64,000 bases of DNA from IMG/VR virus record IMGVR_UViG_3300037225_001188, positions 62,001 through 126,000 of that record, one strand, 5' to 3'. This DNA is from a virus. Within the stretch, counting starts at the first letter, position 1. Every line of letters starts with the position of its first letter. Under the pieces are notes generated by a model. The model made no database searches, was not told the origin of the DNA, and saw only the letters and a program-made list of their open reading frames with translations. The translations under genes were made by a program, and so were the position numbers. This document shows, in pieces, positions 62,669 through 64,000 of the stretch.

Positions 62669-64000
62669 GGCTGCCAACCCCAACACCACCGTCAGCCCGG
62701 CCCACGGCAACGTCCAGGGCACGGGCGGCGGGTTCGGCTACAAGAACGTCGGGCTTGGCAGCAAGGACAACCCGTACGGCCAGTTCATCGACGGCAACAG
62801 CTTCAGCTCACTGACGGCGGGCACGAGGTACGACTTCATCGCTCCGCGCTACCTAATCCTCGTGAATGACACGAAGCTCCAGGACGACATCGCAGCCCGC
62901 ATCCGCGACATCCACGTGGACTTCGACGTCGACAAGGCGACGGAGATCAAGATCTCCGCCCACGACCACGACGGCAAGCTGCGCGACTACAAGTACCTCG
63001 CGCCCGGAAGCCTCATCCACGTGTGGGTTGGGTACGGCGCGGCGCTCGAGTACCTCGCCAGCGGGGAGATCGTGAAGTGGACTCCTGGGTACCCGAAGGA
63101 CGGGCCACCCACGATCGAGGTCTGCGCCTACGACGGGTCGCATGCGAACATGGACCGCCAGGGGCACAAGGACGGGTCGACGATGAAGAGCGTGCGCGAC
63201 TCGAAGGTGGTCACGCACAAGATCACCGAGCACATGGGGCACATCGCCGACGTCGACGAGACCGACAAGATCATCTCGCGCCTCCAGCGCAAGGGCATCT
63301 CCGACTACCAGTTCGTGAAGCGCCTCGCGCTGCTCAACGACTTCTATTACTGGTGCGACTTCGACATTAAGAACAAGAAGTGGGTCGGCCACTTCCGCGA
63401 CAAGCGCAGCCTCCGCAAGCAGCAGGAGGCGATGTACTCGTTCATCTACGGGATGGATAACGCGGTCAGTCTCATCGACTTCAAGCTCGACTTCACGATG
63501 CGCGGGATGTCGACCGACATCGAGGTCGTGTCCTGGGACAACGACCTGAAGAAGCCCATCAACGCGGTCATCAAGGAGACCGAGGGCATCTACACCGACC
63601 ACGCCGGCGGCCGCGGCGGCGCCAACCCGTCTGAGCGACAGAAGAAGCAGCGCAAGGCGTCGATCTTCGTCCACAAGCAGAACAACGAGAACACGTACCA
63701 GGCGCTCGGGCAGTACCTCCACCAGAACACGCTGATGGAGGACAGCTCGTTCACCGACCTCGAGAAGTTCCCGGCCCCGGCCAAGGGGACGATGCTCACG
63801 TTCACCTGCTTTGGCCAGCGCATCTTCGTCGTCGCCGACAAGCCGTTCAAGAACCAGAAGGACGCGGCCGGCTGGGCGACGCGGTTCATGAAGGCGCGCC
63901 TGGAGAACTTCATCCACGGCAACGGGACCGTGGTGGGGACGCCGAACCTGCGACCGCGGCAGATCCACTACCTCGGGACCGGCGACCACTTCGGCGGGCG
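62661..64000 (+). CDS. late control D/VgrG-like baseplate hub protein (cut by window end)
   Basis: GTG start overlapping the previous stop; the frame is open to the end of the window, so at least 446 residues. A Gly-rich start, then FIAPRYLILVNDTKLQDDIA, VDFDVDKATEIKISAHDHDG, LIHVWVGYGAALEYLASGEI and LQRKGISDYQFVKRLALLND, matching the gpD/gp27 hub pattern (a domain on filament bearing, then ISDYQFLxxLA). It forms the trimeric hub carrying the spike. Confidence 0.75.
   Translation, partial: MAKAANPNTTVSPAHGNVQGTGGGFGYKNVGLGSKDNPYGQFIDGNSFSSLTAGTRYDFIAPRYLILVNDTKLQDDIAARIRDIHVDFDVDKATEIKISAHDHDGKLRDYKYLAPGSLIHVWVGYGAALEYLASGEIVKWTPGYPKDGPPTIEVCAYDGSHANMDRQGHKDGSTMKSVRDSKVVTHKITEHMGHIADVDETDKIISRLQRKGISDYQFVKRLALLNDFYYWCDFDIKNKKWVGHFRDKRSLRKQQEAMYSFIYGMDNAVSLIDFKLDFTMRGMSTDIEVVSWDNDLKKPINAVIKETEGIYTDHAGGRGGANPSERQKKQRKASIFVHKQNNENTYQALGQYLHQNTLMEDSSFTDLEKFPAPAKGTMLTFTCFGQRIFVVADKPFKNQKDAAGWATRFMKARLENFIHGNGTVVGTPNLRPRQIHYLGTGDHFGG

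Noticed and set aside
28255-63989. Many long minus-strand open frames under structural genes (for example 34223-35980, 54871-57237, 62853-63989)
   Set aside because: High GC removes stop codons from shadow frames; the plus-strand proteins are recognisable families and have ribosome sites.

Overview
The window is one stretch of a high-GC, contractile-tailed (myovirus-type) bacteriophage genome. The right half carries, in canonical order, a probable small terminase, large terminase, portal, MuF-like minor head protein, a ferritin/XkdF fusion, scaffold, major capsid, connectors, tail sheath, tail tube, a frameshifting tail chaperone, tape measure, a LysM baseplate protein and a late-control-D-like hub protein cut by the window end. 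No integrase or attachment site is visible. A few strong sigma70-like promoters (TTGACA-17-TACGGT, TTGACA-16-TATACT) sit directly on start codons. Most genes use AGGAGG-type ribosome sites and codons ending in G or C, so the host is probably a high-GC bacterium; I cannot name it.

Layout. (1) 1-5946, minus strand: short genes of unknown function plus a RadC/JAB protein, separated at five places by a repeated spacer module. Each module holds a hairpin with a tRNA T-arm loop (TTCGANT) on an outer stem, often followed by CCA, then a second hairpin just before the next gene's ribosome site. (2) 5947-8198: two non-coding, repeat-rich stretches around three small minus-strand genes; a candidate control or origin region. 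(3) 8199-27695, plus strand: an accessory and DNA-metabolism region with a serine recombinase, an ATP-dependent DNA ligase with a sharp composition seam, a ParB-like protein, a YkgJ-like Cys-cluster protein, a DUF6745-like protein with its usual partner, a TnpB N-terminal stub, a HEAT-repeat protein, many zinc-ribbon microproteins and a probable PD-(D/E)xK nuclease. These genes are chained by ATGA overlaps, and several gene ends and starts are duplicated. (4) 27742-32474, minus strand: a tail fibre/receptor-binding module whose largest protein has seven near-identical 41-residue propeller blades. (5) 32540-45753: packaging and head genes. (6) 45806-50301: a six-gene cassette of four glycosyltransferases and two FkbM-type methyltransferases between head and tail genes. 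(7) 50374-64000: connector and contractile tail genes.

Working together: the structural genes form a complete head-to-baseplate assembly line. The sugar/methyl cassette sits where it would be co-expressed with virion genes and probably decorates capsid, fibre or host glycans. The accessory region looks like a rapidly exchanging set of small cassettes. Broken genes occur at about 3374, 9080-9285, 20304-20459, 24665-24800 and 27700-27744, showing recent rearrangement.
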